A stretch of 64,000 bases of DNA from Novosphingobium sp. SG751A (GCF_013149295.1 NZ_JABGCB010000005.1:273456-337455); one strand, 5' to 3'. Shown: positions 44,943 to 53,877, counted from the first letter of the stretch. Notes: generated from the letters alone by a model not told the origin. Made by a program: numbers and translations.

Positions 44943-45860
44943 ATGTCGATATTCAGCAAGTCCTCCACCTATGACGCAATGGACGGGGCCCCGCGCCCGC
45001 CGCGCAAGCGCTGGACCATCAAGAAAATTCTGTTGGCGGTCTTGGGCGGCTATATGGTGCTGGGCCTGTTCTCCATGATCCATGACCGCCTACACACCCA
45101 AGAGGCCGACGCGGCAACCTATCCTATGGCGCCAGCCGCCAGCGCCCGCGATGACGCCTTGGCGTTTCATCGGCAGATTGCGCAAGTCACCATGCAGTGC
45201 GATTTTGCCAGCGGCTCGCTCAACGTGGTGATGATGAGCAATGACCCCGTGGCCATCTACCAAGGCGCCAAGGCCGTGGACGCGGACTGCATCGGCATGT
45301 CGCGCAAGCTAGAAGGGTTGGTCATTCCCCAAACGCTGGGGCGCGAAGTTGCTCAAGCGTATGCGGCTGCCCTCAAGCAATGCAAGTCCGCCTACCTGGA
45401 CCGCTGGAGCATGGCGCACTCGCTGGAGGCAGCTCTGGACAGTGGCGGCAAGGTTTCCGCCTTAGCCGACTTGCGGCGCGATATGCGCGATTGGAAGAGC
45501 AGCAACAAGGTGTGCGAGGCAGCGTTACAGTCTGCGCCCGCGCCGCTGGGAATTAGCGAGGCTGATTTGTTCGCCGCTCTGGGCAATGGCACGGGAGCGG
45601 CACCGGCTGGCGATAATGCCACCGCTCCCTCGGGCTATTATCAGGGCAATCCGACGCCAGCCGAACTGGCTCTCTTGGAGCGCTGGAACAATCTCACCTC
45701 TGAATGCCAGGGTGGCGATCATCAGCCGGAAGACCAAGTATGCCGGGCGCGTGACAACGCCCATGAAAGTCTGCGCCAGGCTGGATGGTGCTTTGGGACC
45801 GATGACCAGACTTATGCTGAGCGGGTGTGGCAGCGATGCAGTGCGCAAGCCCGACCATGA
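44943..45860 (+). CDS. Membrane-anchored hypothetical protein
   Basis: 305 residues; GAGG lies eight bases before the ATG. A cytoplasmic tail of about 28 basic residues (RPPRKRWTIKK) is followed by a single membrane helix, ILLAVLGGYMVLGLFSM, so the remainder is probably periplasmic. That part contains about eight cysteines (for example VTMQCDF, ALKQCKSAY, TSECQGG, GWCFGTDD, VWQRCSAQ), helical stretches, and a Gly/Ala/Pro linker near residue 215. The C-terminal 60 residues resemble small Cys-rich periplasmic modules, but I recognise no family. Its TGA overlaps the ATG of the next gene. The pair lies behind the XRE regulator and may be controlled by it. Confidence 0.75.
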   Translation: MSIFSKSSTYDAMDGAPRPPRKRWTIKKILLAVLGGYMVLGLFSMIHDRLHTQEADAATYPMAPAASARDDALAFHRQIAQVTMQCDFASGSLNVVMMSNDPVAIYQGAKAVDADCIGMSRKLEGLVIPQTLGREVAQAYAAALKQCKSAYLDRWSMAHSLEAALDSGGKVSALADLRRDMRDWKSSNKVCEAALQSAPAPLGISEADLFAALGNGTGAAPAGDNATAPSGYYQGNPTPAELALLERWNNLTSECQGGDHQPEDQVCRARDNAHESLRQAGWCFGTDDQTYAERVWQRCSAQARP

Positions 45861-46318
45861 CCAGCCAAATCCCCGACGCCATCTATTACCTGGGCCGTCG
45901 CTGCCAGCTCATGGCCACGCCGCTGGAGGCCTACTTTGAACGGGGCGCCGCGCGGCCCGAGCTCGATTGCTCCTATTCAGCCCTGTGGCGCGGATATATC
46001 GCCACGTGGCGGCTGGAGGGCGGACAGCTTTTCCTGGTGCATCTGAGGCCGGGGATGGCGGACGCGCCACGGCTGACGATTGTCACGCTCTTCGCCGGAC
46101 AGGGCCGCAAGGTGTTGGCTTCATGGTTCACGGGGCGCTTGCGCATCCCGGCTGGCCGCTGCCTGGCGTCACTGGATGGTGGCTTTATGAGCGCCCATGA
46201 GCATGAGACGCTGGTGGACGTGCTGGAGGGGCGGGTTATTGCCGAGCGCACGTTGGCACTTGCCGCCATACCCATGGCCGCGTGGCCAGCCGAGGTCATG
46301 GGCGACGAGTGGGGATAA
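45857..46318 (+). CDS. Hypothetical protein, last gene of the island
   Basis: 153 residues from the ATG at 45857, overlapping the preceding stop (ATGA); an earlier in-frame codon lies inside that gene. No signal peptide or membrane segment. The sequence contains CSYSALWRGYIATWRLEGGQ, LFLVHLRP, and later ESLD/MSAHEHETLVDVLEGR with a Trp-rich beginning. It looks like a small beta-rich globular domain with a charged C-terminal half. I do not recognise the family. Coupling to the membrane protein suggests a two-component module, for example an envelope-acting pair with a cytosolic partner. It ends 35 bases before the right-end GGGGGTAT repeats. Confidence 0.7.
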   Translation: MTSQIPDAIYYLGRRCQLMATPLEAYFERGAARPELDCSYSALWRGYIATWRLEGGQLFLVHLRPGMADAPRLTIVTLFAGQGRKVLASWFTGRLRIPAGRCLASLDGGFMSAHEHETLVDVLEGRVIAERTLALAAIPMAAWPAEVMGDEWG

Positions 46319-46352
46319 ATTTCGCCTATGTTCGCCTACATTCGGGATTTTT

Positions 46353-46370
46353 GGGGGTATTATTGGGGGT
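46353..46370 (+). promoter_or_regulatory. GGGGGTAT repeats at the right end of the island
   Basis: TTTTGGGGGTATTATTGGGGGT contains GGGGGTAT (46353-46360) and GGGGGT (46365-46370), 12 bases apart. It matches the left-end cluster upstream of int and lies about 60 bases inside the candidate right attachment site. Confidence 0.5.
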
Positions 46371-46430
46371 TCTTCAAAGATGAAGTCGTTTAATAACATT
46401 AAATTTCAGCATATTAAATTTTCTATGTGG

Positions 46431-46441
46431 TTCCCTTCACC
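46431..46441 (+). other. Candidate attR core
   Basis: TTCCCTTCACC followed by GC repeats the tRNA-Gly 3' segment at 35419-35429. The match is only 11 bases plus a gapped extension, short for a tRNA-targeting integrase. The AT-rich tract ends exactly here and GC-rich chromosome resumes. Confidence 0.45.
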
Positions 46442-46488
46442 GCATATCGCTGCGCCTCATGGCGTTGTTGTGCCCGCCCGCCTCGCGC

Positions 46489-46520
46489 AAAACAAAACCC
46501 CCGGCGCATCGCGCCGGGGG
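46489..46520 (-). terminator. Intrinsic terminator of pckG
   Basis: On the minus strand a perfect ten-base stem, CCCCCGGCGC/GCGCCGGGGG, with a three-base loop is followed by TTTTGTTTT, 24 bases after the pckG stop. Confidence 0.9.
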
Positions 46521-46544
46521 CTCGCTTTACCGTCTGGCTAAGCC

Positions 46545-48374
46545 TCAGGCCTTGGCCAGACGGGCTTCCAGCGCGGCCTGCTGCTCAAGGATCGCCTCGG
46601 GCAGGGCGCCCAGCGCGGCCAGATCGCGGCCATTGCCTTCGGCCTCCTCGCGCCAGCCTTCGGTGCTGACGGTCATCAGCTCGGCGTATTGTTCAGGCGT
46701 GATGGACAGGCCCGACAGATCGATCCCGCCTTCGACCGGATGACGGCCGATGACGCTTTCCACCGCATCCGCCTTGCCCTGCGCGCGCTCGATCACCCAC
46801 TTCACCACGCGGATGTTGTCGCCATAGCCGGGCCACAGGAATTTGCCGCCGCTCTTGCGGAACCAGTTGACCAGATAGATCTTGGGCAGGTTTGCGCCGC
46901 CGTTGGCGACCTTGCCGGCCATATCGACCCAATGCTTGAAATAATCGCCCATCGCATAGCCGCAGAAGGGCAGCATGGCGAAGGGATCGCGACGCAGCGC
47001 GCCGATCTTGTTTTCCGCCGCCGCCGTGCCTTCCGAGGCAAGGTTGGCCGCAAGGTAAACGCCATGGTTCCAATCAAAGGCTTCGGTGACGAGCGGCACC
47101 GAAGTGGCGCGGCGGCCGCCGAACAGGAAGGCCGAGATCGGCACGCCCGCCGGATCTTCCCATTCAGCCGCAATCGAGGGGCACTGCGAGGCAGGCACCG
47201 CGAAGCGCGCGTTGGGGTGGGCCGCAGGCTTGCCGCCGGCCGGATCATAGGGCTGACCCTGCCAGTCGATCAGGCCTTCGGGGACGTCCTTGGTGAGCCC
47301 TTCCCACCACACATCGCCATCGGCGGTCAGCGCCGTGTTGGTGTAGATGGCGTTGGCATACAGCGTTTCGACCGCATTCTTGTTGGTGTCGATGCCCGTG
47401 CCGGGCGCCACGCCGAAGAAGCCCGCTTCCGGGTTGATCGCATAGAGGCGGCCATCCTTGCCGGGGCGCATCCATGCAATGTCGTCGCCGATGGTTTCCA
47501 CCTTCCAGCCGGGCAGGGTGGATTCCAGCATCGCCATATTGGTCTTGCCGCAGGCCGAGGGGAAGGCGGCTGCCACATAATGCGCTTCGCCCTCGGGCGG
47601 GGTGACTTTCAGGATCAGCATATGTTCGGCCAGCCAGCCATCATCGCGCGCCATCACGCTGGCGATGCGCAGCGCCAGGCACTTCTTGCCCAGCAGCGCA
47701 TTGCCGCCATAGCCCGAACCATAGGACCAGATCTCGCGCGTTTCGGGATAGTGGACGATCCACTTGTCATCGTTGCAGGGCCACACCACGTCCTTGACGC
47801 CTTCGGTCAGCGGCATGCCGACCGTGTGGATGCAGGGTACGAAGAAGCCGTCGCGGCCCAGCATGTCCAGAGCAGGCTGGCCCATGCGCGCCATGATCCG
47901 CATCGAGAGTACGACATAGGCGCTGTCGGTCAGCTCGACGCCCACCACGCTGCTTTCCGAACCCAGCGGGCCCATGCAGAAGGGCACGACATACATCGTG
48001 CGCCCTTCCATGGCCCCGGCAAACAGGCCGTTCAACGTTTCGCGGGTTTCGGCCGGGTCGCGCCAGTTGTTGGTCGGGCCTGCGCCTTCGGGCGTTTCCG
48101 AGCAGATGAAGGTGCGGCTTTCCACGCGGGCCACGTCGCGCGGGTCCGAACGGGTGTAAAAGCTGTTGGGGCGCTTGTCCTGTGCCAGACGCACCAGCGT
48201 GCCGGCATCGACCAGTTGCGAGGTCAGGCGATCCCATTCCTCCTGCGACCCGTCACACCATACGATATCCTTCGGACGGGTCAGCGCGGCGACCTCCTCA
48301 ACCCAGTCGATCAGGCGCTGGTTGCGGGTCGGGGCGGTCAGAACCGAATCGGGGGAAAGGGTGTCTTGGGTCAT
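46545..48374 (-). CDS. pckG: Phosphoenolpyruvate carboxykinase (GTP)
   Basis: 609 residues from the ATG at 48374 ([20 protein letters not shown]). A longer frame reaches 48578 but adds no family sequence. GTP-type signatures: [20 protein letters not shown], the reactive-cysteine P-loop [17 protein letters not shown], the metal-site segment [10 protein letters not shown], and [13 protein letters not shown]. Arg-rich substrate contacts ([17 protein letters not shown]) lie near the N-terminus. It converts oxaloacetate and GTP to phosphoenolpyruvate and CO2, opening gluconeogenesis; with pyk in the same window both directions of the PEP node are encoded. It is a single-gene transcript with a strong terminator, and it is the first chromosomal gene beyond the island. 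Confidence 0.96.
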   Translation of the reverse strand: MTQDTLSPDSVLTAPTRNQRLIDWVEEVAALTRPKDIVWCDGSQEEWDRLTSQLVDAGTLVRLAQDKRPNSFYTRSDPRDVARVESRTFICSETPEGAGPTNNWRDPAETRETLNGLFAGAMEGRTMYVVPFCMGPLGSESSVVGVELTDSAYVVLSMRIMARMGQPALDMLGRDGFFVPCIHTVGMPLTEGVKDVVWPCNDDKWIVHYPETREIWSYGSGYGGNALLGKKCLALRIASVMARDDGWLAEHMLILKVTPPEGEAHYVAAAFPSACGKTNMAMLESTLPGWKVETIGDDIAWMRPGKDGRLYAINPEAGFFGVAPGTGIDTNKNAVETLYANAIYTNTALTADGDVWWEGLTKDVPEGLIDWQGQPYDPAGGKPAAHPNARFAVPASQCPSIAAEWEDPAGVPISAFLFGGRRATSVPLVTEAFDWNHGVYLAANLASEGTAAAENKIGALRRDPFAMLPFCGYAMGDYFKHWVDMAGKVANGGANLPKIYLVNWFRKSGGKFLWPGYGDNIRVVKWVIERAQGKADAVESVIGRHPVEGGIDLSGLSITPEQYAELMTVSTEGWREEAEGNGRDLAALGALPEAILEQQAALEARLAKA

Positions 48375-48696
48375 CGCGTTCCTCACCTGTGCCAAATGCA
48401 AGTGTAAATTCGAATGCATTGGCTGCATAACATACCTATGCGCTATCAGCACAAGCGCTCCCCGTCGAGGCCTCTTGGGCAGGAAATAGGCGACTGGGGC
48501 GTAGGAAACGGCAAATGGCCGAATATTTTTGATCCGATTGGATTTGTGTGCATTGCAGCATGCGCATAACCCAGACAATAACCGCCCCTCGACTGCGGCA
48601 TTGCAGCCTTTATGTCTGACATAACGCCATTTTTACACGCGATGGCGGCGGTTTGACCAAATCAGTGATTCGGCCAAACCGGAAAGGCGCCGCCTG
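48375..48696. other. Intergenic region upstream of pckG
   Basis: 322 bases between the pckG start and the stop of the DUF3857 gene. No convincing gene. It must contain the pckG promoter. The pair TGCATTG...GCATAAC occurs twice (48415-48431 and 48549-48570) with different inner spacing and could mark binding sites of a carbon regulator. This is weak evidence. Confidence 0.4.
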
Positions 48697-51600
48697 TCAA
48701 AAATCCTTGGGCGCGGGCGTGCCATAGCCGTTGAACAGCGCGTCCACATCGGGGTGGATGCTGCGTGCGCGGGCAATGTCGGCCAGCGCCCGGTTGCGAT
48801 CCCCCAGCCGCGCATAGGCCAGCCCCCGGCCGTAGAGCGAGCTGACCAGCGTGGGCGCCCGGCGCAGCGCGGCGTCATAATCGCCGATCGCCCCCTTCAT
48901 GTCGCCCTGCCGGAATTTCACAAAGGCGCGGCTATCGAGATAGGCGGGCGCATTGGGCGACAGGCGAAGCGCGGTGTTGCAATCCTCCAGCGCCGCCTCC
49001 AGCCCCACCCCATGCGTGGCGCGCAGCCAACAGCGGCTGTTATAGGCCGTCGGGCTGTCGGCATGGGCCGCGATCAGGGCGTCGGCGATTTTCAGCGCTT
49101 CATCCACCCGGTTCTGACGGCCCAGCCATTCCATGCGCAGATTGGCGACATCGCTCGATCCGGGGCTGATCTTGTCGGCGGCGTTCAGATCGCGTTCGGC
49201 CGCCTCGAACTGGTGATCCTCGATCGCATAGGCCGCCCGTGCGAGCAGCGCTCTGGTGTTGCGCGGATCCAGCTTGAGCGCGGAGGCCAGATCTGCATCG
49301 CGCCTGGCCTTGTCCTGCGGCCCCCATACATTGGCGCGCGAGACATAATGCAGCGCATCGGGCCCATGCTCGATCAGCCAGGACAGATCTTCCAGGGCCC
49401 CCTCGCGGTCATCCATCTGGCGGCGCAGATTGGCGCGCAGCAAACGCGCCCGCCCATCGCCGGGCGTGGTTTCCAGCGTCTGGTTGAGCTGCTCCATCGC
49501 CTCGGCCTGCCGCCCCAGACTGGCCAGTGCGGCGGCGCGCAGCATACCCACCGGCAATTTAGGCGCCATGGAAAGCGCCTTGTCCAGATCGGCCAGCGCG
49601 GCGCCATATTGCCCCGTATCGATCCGCGAACCAGCGCGCACCATCATGCTGCGCAAATCGCGCGGGTTCAGCTCCAGCGCCTTGTCGGCATAGGTGATCG
49701 CCTCGGTCTGATGCCCGGCCCGCGCTGCGACAAAGGCCCGTGCGCTCCACGCCAGCCATTGCTTGTCATCCTCGCGGATCGCGGTCTGCGCCTCGGCATC
49801 GGCCCCCGCTTCACCGGTCATGGCCAGATTGAGCGCCAATATCGCCCGCGCCGGGGTCAGTTTCGGATCAAGCGCCAGCGCCGCGCGTTCCTCGGCAATC
49901 GAAAGTGCATGTTTGTCGCCATCCGACAGCACCGCTCCGCGCATCATATGCGCCTTGGCCAGCGCGGGTTTATTGTCTTTCAGCGCCGCCAGATCGGCGT
50001 CGGTGGGGAAATAATCGGTGGGCACGCGGATGAAGGCGCCGGTATTGGCCAGCTTCTGCAACTGATCGCGCGCGCTTTCCGCCTCGGCGGCGGGCAATTC
50101 GCGCTTCAGCGAGCGGGTGTCATTCTCCATCTGCACCGTATCGCCATCCAGGCTGACCTTACGGTGGAAGGCATAGATGCCGCCCACCTGCGTATCGTCC
50201 GATGTCGCCTGAAGCGTGAAGCCCTTGCCCCCCTGCGGCAGGTGGATCACCTCGCGGTTGGCCCACCATTCGGGGTGATCGACGGCATAGGGCGCATCGG
50301 TCTGGATCTCACCCTCACGCGTGGTGGTGAATTTCCAGCCCACCCGCGCATGGTCCAGCTCATACCAGCGCGAGGCGCCTTCGACATACCAGTCCATCTT
50401 GGCCGTGCCTTTGAGCGAGACGACGAATTCGCCCTTATCGGCCTCTTCGCGCGCGCTCACCTGCACGGGCGTGATGAAATCATAGGTGTCGCGCCACAAT
50501 TTCTTCAGCGCTCGGTCCAGATCGCCCGCCGACAGGCCATTATAGCGTTCGCGCATTGCATGGGCGGTTTCGCCGCGATAGCGGATTTCGGCCGTGGCCG
50601 GGGCGGGGGCCTCGATCCCCGCGCCGGCATCCAGATCGAGGCTGGTGACCTGCGTGGGCTCGGACAAGGCTTCGGGCACCATCGGCACAAAGCCCGAGCC
50701 CTGCGCCGTGGCGGGCAGGCCCACGACATAATCGGGCGTGCGCAACCGATCCAGCCGCGTGTCGCCGATCCGCGTGCCATCCAGCCAATAGGATCGCCCG
50801 TCAATCACCGCCTCGGCGATCACATGGTCAAAGGCGGCCATGGTGGGCAGGCGGTTGGCGGTGAAATCGCCGGCGTCGGTGTTGACCAGCACGGGCCGCG
50901 CCGCCACGCCCAATTCGCGCAGCAGCGCCAGCAGCAGCGCGGTCTTGCCCTTGCAATCGCCAAAGCGGCGCTGCCATGTCAGATCGACGGGCGCGGGCAC
51001 GAAGCCGCCATCGTCAATGCCGATGAACAGATAGCGCACCTGCTGCTCGACCAGTTGCAGCGCCATTTCGGCCCGCTTGCGCGGGTCGGCGGTGGCGGCG
51101 GCGATTTTGGCGGCTTCGGCCCGCACCGGACTGGTGGGCGACAGGGCGGCGGCCTTGTCGAACAGGTCGGCATAGGTGCGCGATACCGTCTGCCAGTCGG
51201 CAAAGTCGGTCAGTTCGACCAGATTGACCGCGCGAAACCGCGATGGCGCCTTGGACGGCGGGCGGGCGGTGGTGACATTGGCCATGTCGGCCACCAGTTC
51301 CTTCATCCCGCCCTTTTCCGTCAGCACGGGCTGGACCGCGCCGGGCCATGCGCGCCATTGCGTGGCGCGCGTCGCGGGCCAGATCGCGCGCAGCCGCAGC
51401 CGTCCGATCGGCACCCCGTTGGGCGGCCCCACCATCAATTGCGAACGCCCTCCGGTGGCCGGGTCATGGCGCGTGATCGTATAGGCCAGATCGACAATAT
51501 CGCCCACGCGCACCCCGTCAGGCTGCATCGATGCGGTCAGTTCGCCGTCCAGCGCGGCGCTTTCCATGTTCTTTTCGCGTTGCATCACGGTGATGCCCTT

Positions 51601-51975
51601 GCCCCGGTCGGGACCATTGCCCAGCAGGTCGATCACCCGCCCATCGCGCCACAGGCGATAGCGGTGGATGGTCAGCACTTCGAGCGAGGGGTCCCATGTC
51701 AGTTGCAAGGAGGCTTCGTCCAGCCCCTGCGCGGTGGCGATTTTGTAGATGTCGGCGCTGAACACCGTATCGCCCTTGTCGGACAGGCGGATCTGGGTGT
51801 CGTTGAGCAGGCTGATCGTGGCCGCGCCCTCGGCCACGGGCGGGGCGGGGGGAATGGGCGCGTCGATCACCCATTCCTCGGGCGGGGCGATCAGCGGGCG
51901 CCGCGCAGGCTCTGCCGCGCCTATGCCCGCCGGGATCATCATCAAAGCCGTCGAGATCAGCCAATTAGCCCGCAA
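48697..51975 (-). CDS. DUF3857 / transglutaminase-like / TPR protein
   Basis: A 1092-residue exported protein. The start is a TTG at 51975, needed for a complete signal peptide (RANWLISTALMMIPAGIGAA). The DUF3857 domain follows (about 60-260: DTVFSADIYKIATAQGLDEA, DGVRVGDIVDLAYTITRHD). Then comes a transglutaminase-like domain (about 265-400) with Cys in RFGDCKGKTALLLALLRELG, His in AAFDHVIAEAVIDG and Asp in SYWLDGTRIGD. The last 400 residues are TPR repeats (PRDLRSMMVRAGSRIDTGQY, AALADLDKALSMAPKLP and others). The catalytic triad looks complete. The family is found in the envelope of many bacteroidetes and proteobacteria; its substrates are unknown. The M48 protease gene lies about 90 bases upstream on the same strand. 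Confidence 0.88.
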   Translation of the reverse strand: MRANWLISTALMMIPAGIGAAEPARRPLIAPPEEWVIDAPIPPAPPVAEGAATISLLNDTQIRLSDKGDTVFSADIYKIATAQGLDEASLQLTWDPSLEVLTIHRYRLWRDGRVIDLLGNGPDRGKGITVMQREKNMESAALDGELTASMQPDGVRVGDIVDLAYTITRHDPATGGRSQLMVGPPNGVPIGRLRLRAIWPATRATQWRAWPGAVQPVLTEKGGMKELVADMANVTTARPPSKAPSRFRAVNLVELTDFADWQTVSRTYADLFDKAAALSPTSPVRAEAAKIAAATADPRKRAEMALQLVEQQVRYLFIGIDDGGFVPAPVDLTWQRRFGDCKGKTALLLALLRELGVAARPVLVNTDAGDFTANRLPTMAAFDHVIAEAVIDGRSYWLDGTRIGDTRLDRLRTPDYVVGLPATAQGSGFVPMVPEALSEPTQVTSLDLDAGAGIEAPAPATAEIRYRGETAHAMRERYNGLSAGDLDRALKKLWRDTYDFITPVQVSAREEADKGEFVVSLKGTAKMDWYVEGASRWYELDHARVGWKFTTTREGEIQTDAPYAVDHPEWWANREVIHLPQGGKGFTLQATSDDTQVGGIYAFHRKVSLDGDTVQMENDTRSLKRELPAAEAESARDQLQKLANTGAFIRVPTDYFPTDADLAALKDNKPALAKAHMMRGAVLSDGDKHALSIAEERAALALDPKLTPARAILALNLAMTGEAGADAEAQTAIREDDKQWLAWSARAFVAARAGHQTEAITYADKALELNPRDLRSMMVRAGSRIDTGQYGAALADLDKALSMAPKLPVGMLRAAALASLGRQAEAMEQLNQTLETTPGDGRARLLRANLRRQMDDREGALEDLSWLIEHGPDALHYVSRANVWGPQDKARRDADLASALKLDPRNTRALLARAAYAIEDHQFEAAERDLNAADKISPGSSDVANLRMEWLGRQNRVDEALKIADALIAAHADSPTAYNSRCWLRATHGVGLEAALEDCNTALRLSPNAPAYLDSRAFVKFRQGDMKGAIGDYDAALRRAPTLVSSLYGRGLAYARLGDRNRALADIARARSIHPDVDALFNGYGTPAPKDF

Positions 51976-52066
51976 AACCAGTCCCCGTTCGATATTACCG
52001 GGGGCAGGCTAAGACCCGCGCAAGGTGAGGTCCAGCGGCAATATGCTGAAAACGGAGTTTAAAGCC

Positions 52067-53569
52067 CTAGCGCTTCCACACCACCAGCTTGACCATGCTG
52101 CCGGGCGTCAGCCGCGTGGTGCCCGCGGGCAGGCCGTTGAGGACCAGAAAGCGTTCCGTCGCATTGTCATTATAGGCCATGCGCGCGGCCATGGAGGAGA
52201 CCGTATCGCCCGGCCCCGCGCGCGCCACATCGACAATGCGCGGGCGGATCGCGGCGGCCTGCGCGGGACTGATCCGGGTAAAGCCATTGACCAGCGGGGC
52301 CAGATCGCCCAGCCCCTGCCCGGCAGGCTGGATCACGGTAAAGGCATAGGCCCGGTCCGCCGCCACCGCCACGGCCACCACGGTCAGATCCATGGTGGTC
52401 GATCCGGTATTGCCGCGCACACTGGCGCTCAGGCTGTGCATGCCGTTGATCGCGCCGGGGACGCCCCTGATCTCGCCCACCTGCCCATCCTTGGCGATGG
52501 CCTTGAACCGGGCGCGCAGCACAGCATTCAGGTCGCCCTTATAGGCCCCGCCGGTAAAGGTGGCCTGTCCCTGTCCATTGCCGCCCTTGGCGGAGATGGT
52601 GACCGCGTCTGATCCGTTCGACATGCCATAGCCGACCGGCACCGTGAAGCGCAGGCGGTCAGGCGGATAGGTGAAGGTCTGGCCCTCGATCACGCCCTGC
52701 TGCGGATCGTCATCATAGATCATGCCGCGCAAAGAGAGCAGGAAAGCCTCATTTGCCCTGGAGCCCGGGGGCGCTCCGATCCCCATCTGGCGCGCCCGGT
52801 CCAGCGCGCGGGTGACGCGGGCCTCGGGGTTGGGGTGCGACATGGCCCAGCCCGGCGTGTTGCGCGCATTGCCCGCAAGGCGCGATTCCAGCCCGGTCTG
52901 CGCCGCCAGCGAGGCCAGCATCGTGGAGGCATAGGCCGGATTATAGCCCGCCTTCTGCATATAAACGCCGCCCAGATCGTCGGCCTCGAATTCCTCGCCG
53001 CGCGAATAGGCCATGACATGGCCCATCACCAGGCGGTTGATTCCGGCCTGTCCGATCTGATTGCCCAATTGCCCGATCGCGCCTCCGCCCAGCACGCCGC
53101 CCAGCACGGCCTGACCCAACGCGCCCAGCAAGGTCGAGCGCTGTGCCACCTGTTGGCGCTTTTCGGAATGGCGGGCGGCGATATGGCCGGTCTCGTGGCC
53201 CAGCACAAAGCCCAGTTCATCCTCGTTGTTCATCAGGGCGAGCAGCGCGCGCGTGGTGTAAACATAGCCGCCCGGAATTGCGAAGGCGTTCTCCACCGGT
53301 GAATTGAGCAGGGTGAAGGTGAAGTCGCGCTCGACATTGCTGATGCCTGATTGCCCCGCCACGCGCAGCCCGACCCGGCGCACCATCGCCGATTGCGGCC
53401 CGGCATAGGCCCCGCCATATTCGGACACCATATCGGGATGGGCCTTGGCCCCGGTGGCGCGATCATCGGGCGAAATCGCCTGCGGTCCGGGCAGGTTGAT
53501 CGGAGGCGCCGCCGCCGTCAGCGCCATCAGGCCCGCCGCCATCAAGCCCTTCATTGCCAATCTTTTCAT
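52067..53569 (-). CDS. M48 family metalloprotease with C-terminal LysM-like domain
   Basis: 500 residues from the ATG at 53569, with AGGGGG six bases upstream; an ATG 18 bases earlier is less well placed. Signal peptide to about residue 21 (ALTAAAP). The zinc site is in FVLGHETGHIAARHSEKR, and the third ligand region is YSRGEEFEADDLGGVYMQKA. This is the arrangement of periplasmic BepA/LoiP-type proteases, which control outer-membrane protein assembly. Residues about 290-430 are a beta-rich region. The last 60 (GPGDTVSSMAARMAYNDNAT, FLVLNGL, TPGSMVKLVV) read as a LysM-like wall-binding repeat. Transcribed ahead of the DUF3857 gene, possibly as one envelope-quality operon. Confidence 0.9.
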   Translation of the reverse strand: MKRLAMKGLMAAGLMALTAAAPPINLPGPQAISPDDRATGAKAHPDMVSEYGGAYAGPQSAMVRRVGLRVAGQSGISNVERDFTFTLLNSPVENAFAIPGGYVYTTRALLALMNNEDELGFVLGHETGHIAARHSEKRQQVAQRSTLLGALGQAVLGGVLGGGAIGQLGNQIGQAGINRLVMGHVMAYSRGEEFEADDLGGVYMQKAGYNPAYASTMLASLAAQTGLESRLAGNARNTPGWAMSHPNPEARVTRALDRARQMGIGAPPGSRANEAFLLSLRGMIYDDDPQQGVIEGQTFTYPPDRLRFTVPVGYGMSNGSDAVTISAKGGNGQGQATFTGGAYKGDLNAVLRARFKAIAKDGQVGEIRGVPGAINGMHSLSASVRGNTGSTTMDLTVVAVAVAADRAYAFTVIQPAGQGLGDLAPLVNGFTRISPAQAAAIRPRIVDVARAGPGDTVSSMAARMAYNDNATERFLVLNGLPAGTTRLTPGSMVKLVVWKR

Positions 53570-53652
53570 AAACAGCCCCCTGCCCATAGGGGCTAAGGGT
53601 TAGCCCAGAGAGAGGCGCTTTCGCAACAGGGGTCGCGCTATTCCCAGTGATT

Positions 53653-53877
53653 TCAGAGCAACAGCCATGCCCCGACGGGAATGGCCCAGCCGGCGCAGAC
53701 GCCAAGGATCAGGCAGGCCGCGCGCACCGGCAGCGGCCACGGCTTGATCCGGGCCATCGGATCATCGCCCAGCGGCACGAGGAAGGGTTTGAAGCGATCA
53801 TCCTGCGCCGGGGCCAGAGCGATGGCCTTGGCAGTCGCCCGTTGGGGATGAGGCACCAAATTGAGCTTTGCGCGCAT
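53653..53877 (-). CDS. Small hypothetical membrane protein
   Basis: 74 residues. A basic, proline-containing N-terminal half (MRAKLNLVPHPQRATAKAIA, DDRFKPFLVPLGDDPMARIK) is followed by one hydrophobic helix, AACLILGVCAGWAIPVGAWL, at the C-terminus. This layout is common in small inner-membrane proteins, and the codon third positions are GC-rich as in neighbouring genes. No family is recognised. It precedes the M48 protease gene on the same strand with about 80 bases between. Confidence 0.55.
   Translation of the reverse strand: MRAKLNLVPHPQRATAKAIALAPAQDDRFKPFLVPLGDDPMARIKPWPLPVRAACLILGVCAGWAIPVGAWLLL

Larger units (their letters stand above)
35419..46441. mobile_element. tRNA-Gly-integrated phage-satellite-like island (about 11 kb)
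   Basis: The island begins in the 3' end of tRNA-Gly and ends at a partial copy of that sequence. In order it carries a P4-type integrase, a HicB-like protein, an AlpA-like excisionase, a small coupled frame, a primase-polymerase/RepA helicase, an iteron-like array with a palindrome, and a Sf6-type small terminase. The cargo follows: ATPase, D...DxK protein, DUF2075 helicase, XRE regulator, membrane protein and an unknown protein. There are no capsid, portal, tail, lysis or large-terminase genes. Integrase-AlpA-primase-TerS without structural genes is the known plan of phage-inducible chromosomal islands and P4-like satellites. Copies of GGGGGTAT flank both ends. Two cargo genes are strikingly AT-rich against the surroundings. 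Confidence 0.8.

Noticed and set aside
46353..46541. Short coding frame crossing the right end of the island
   Set aside because: It spans the AT-rich tract, the att site and the pckG terminator without ribosome-binding site or protein pattern.
48754..52062. 1102-codon open frame antisense to the DUF3857 gene
   Set aside because: Same cause. The length alone is not evidence in this GC range.
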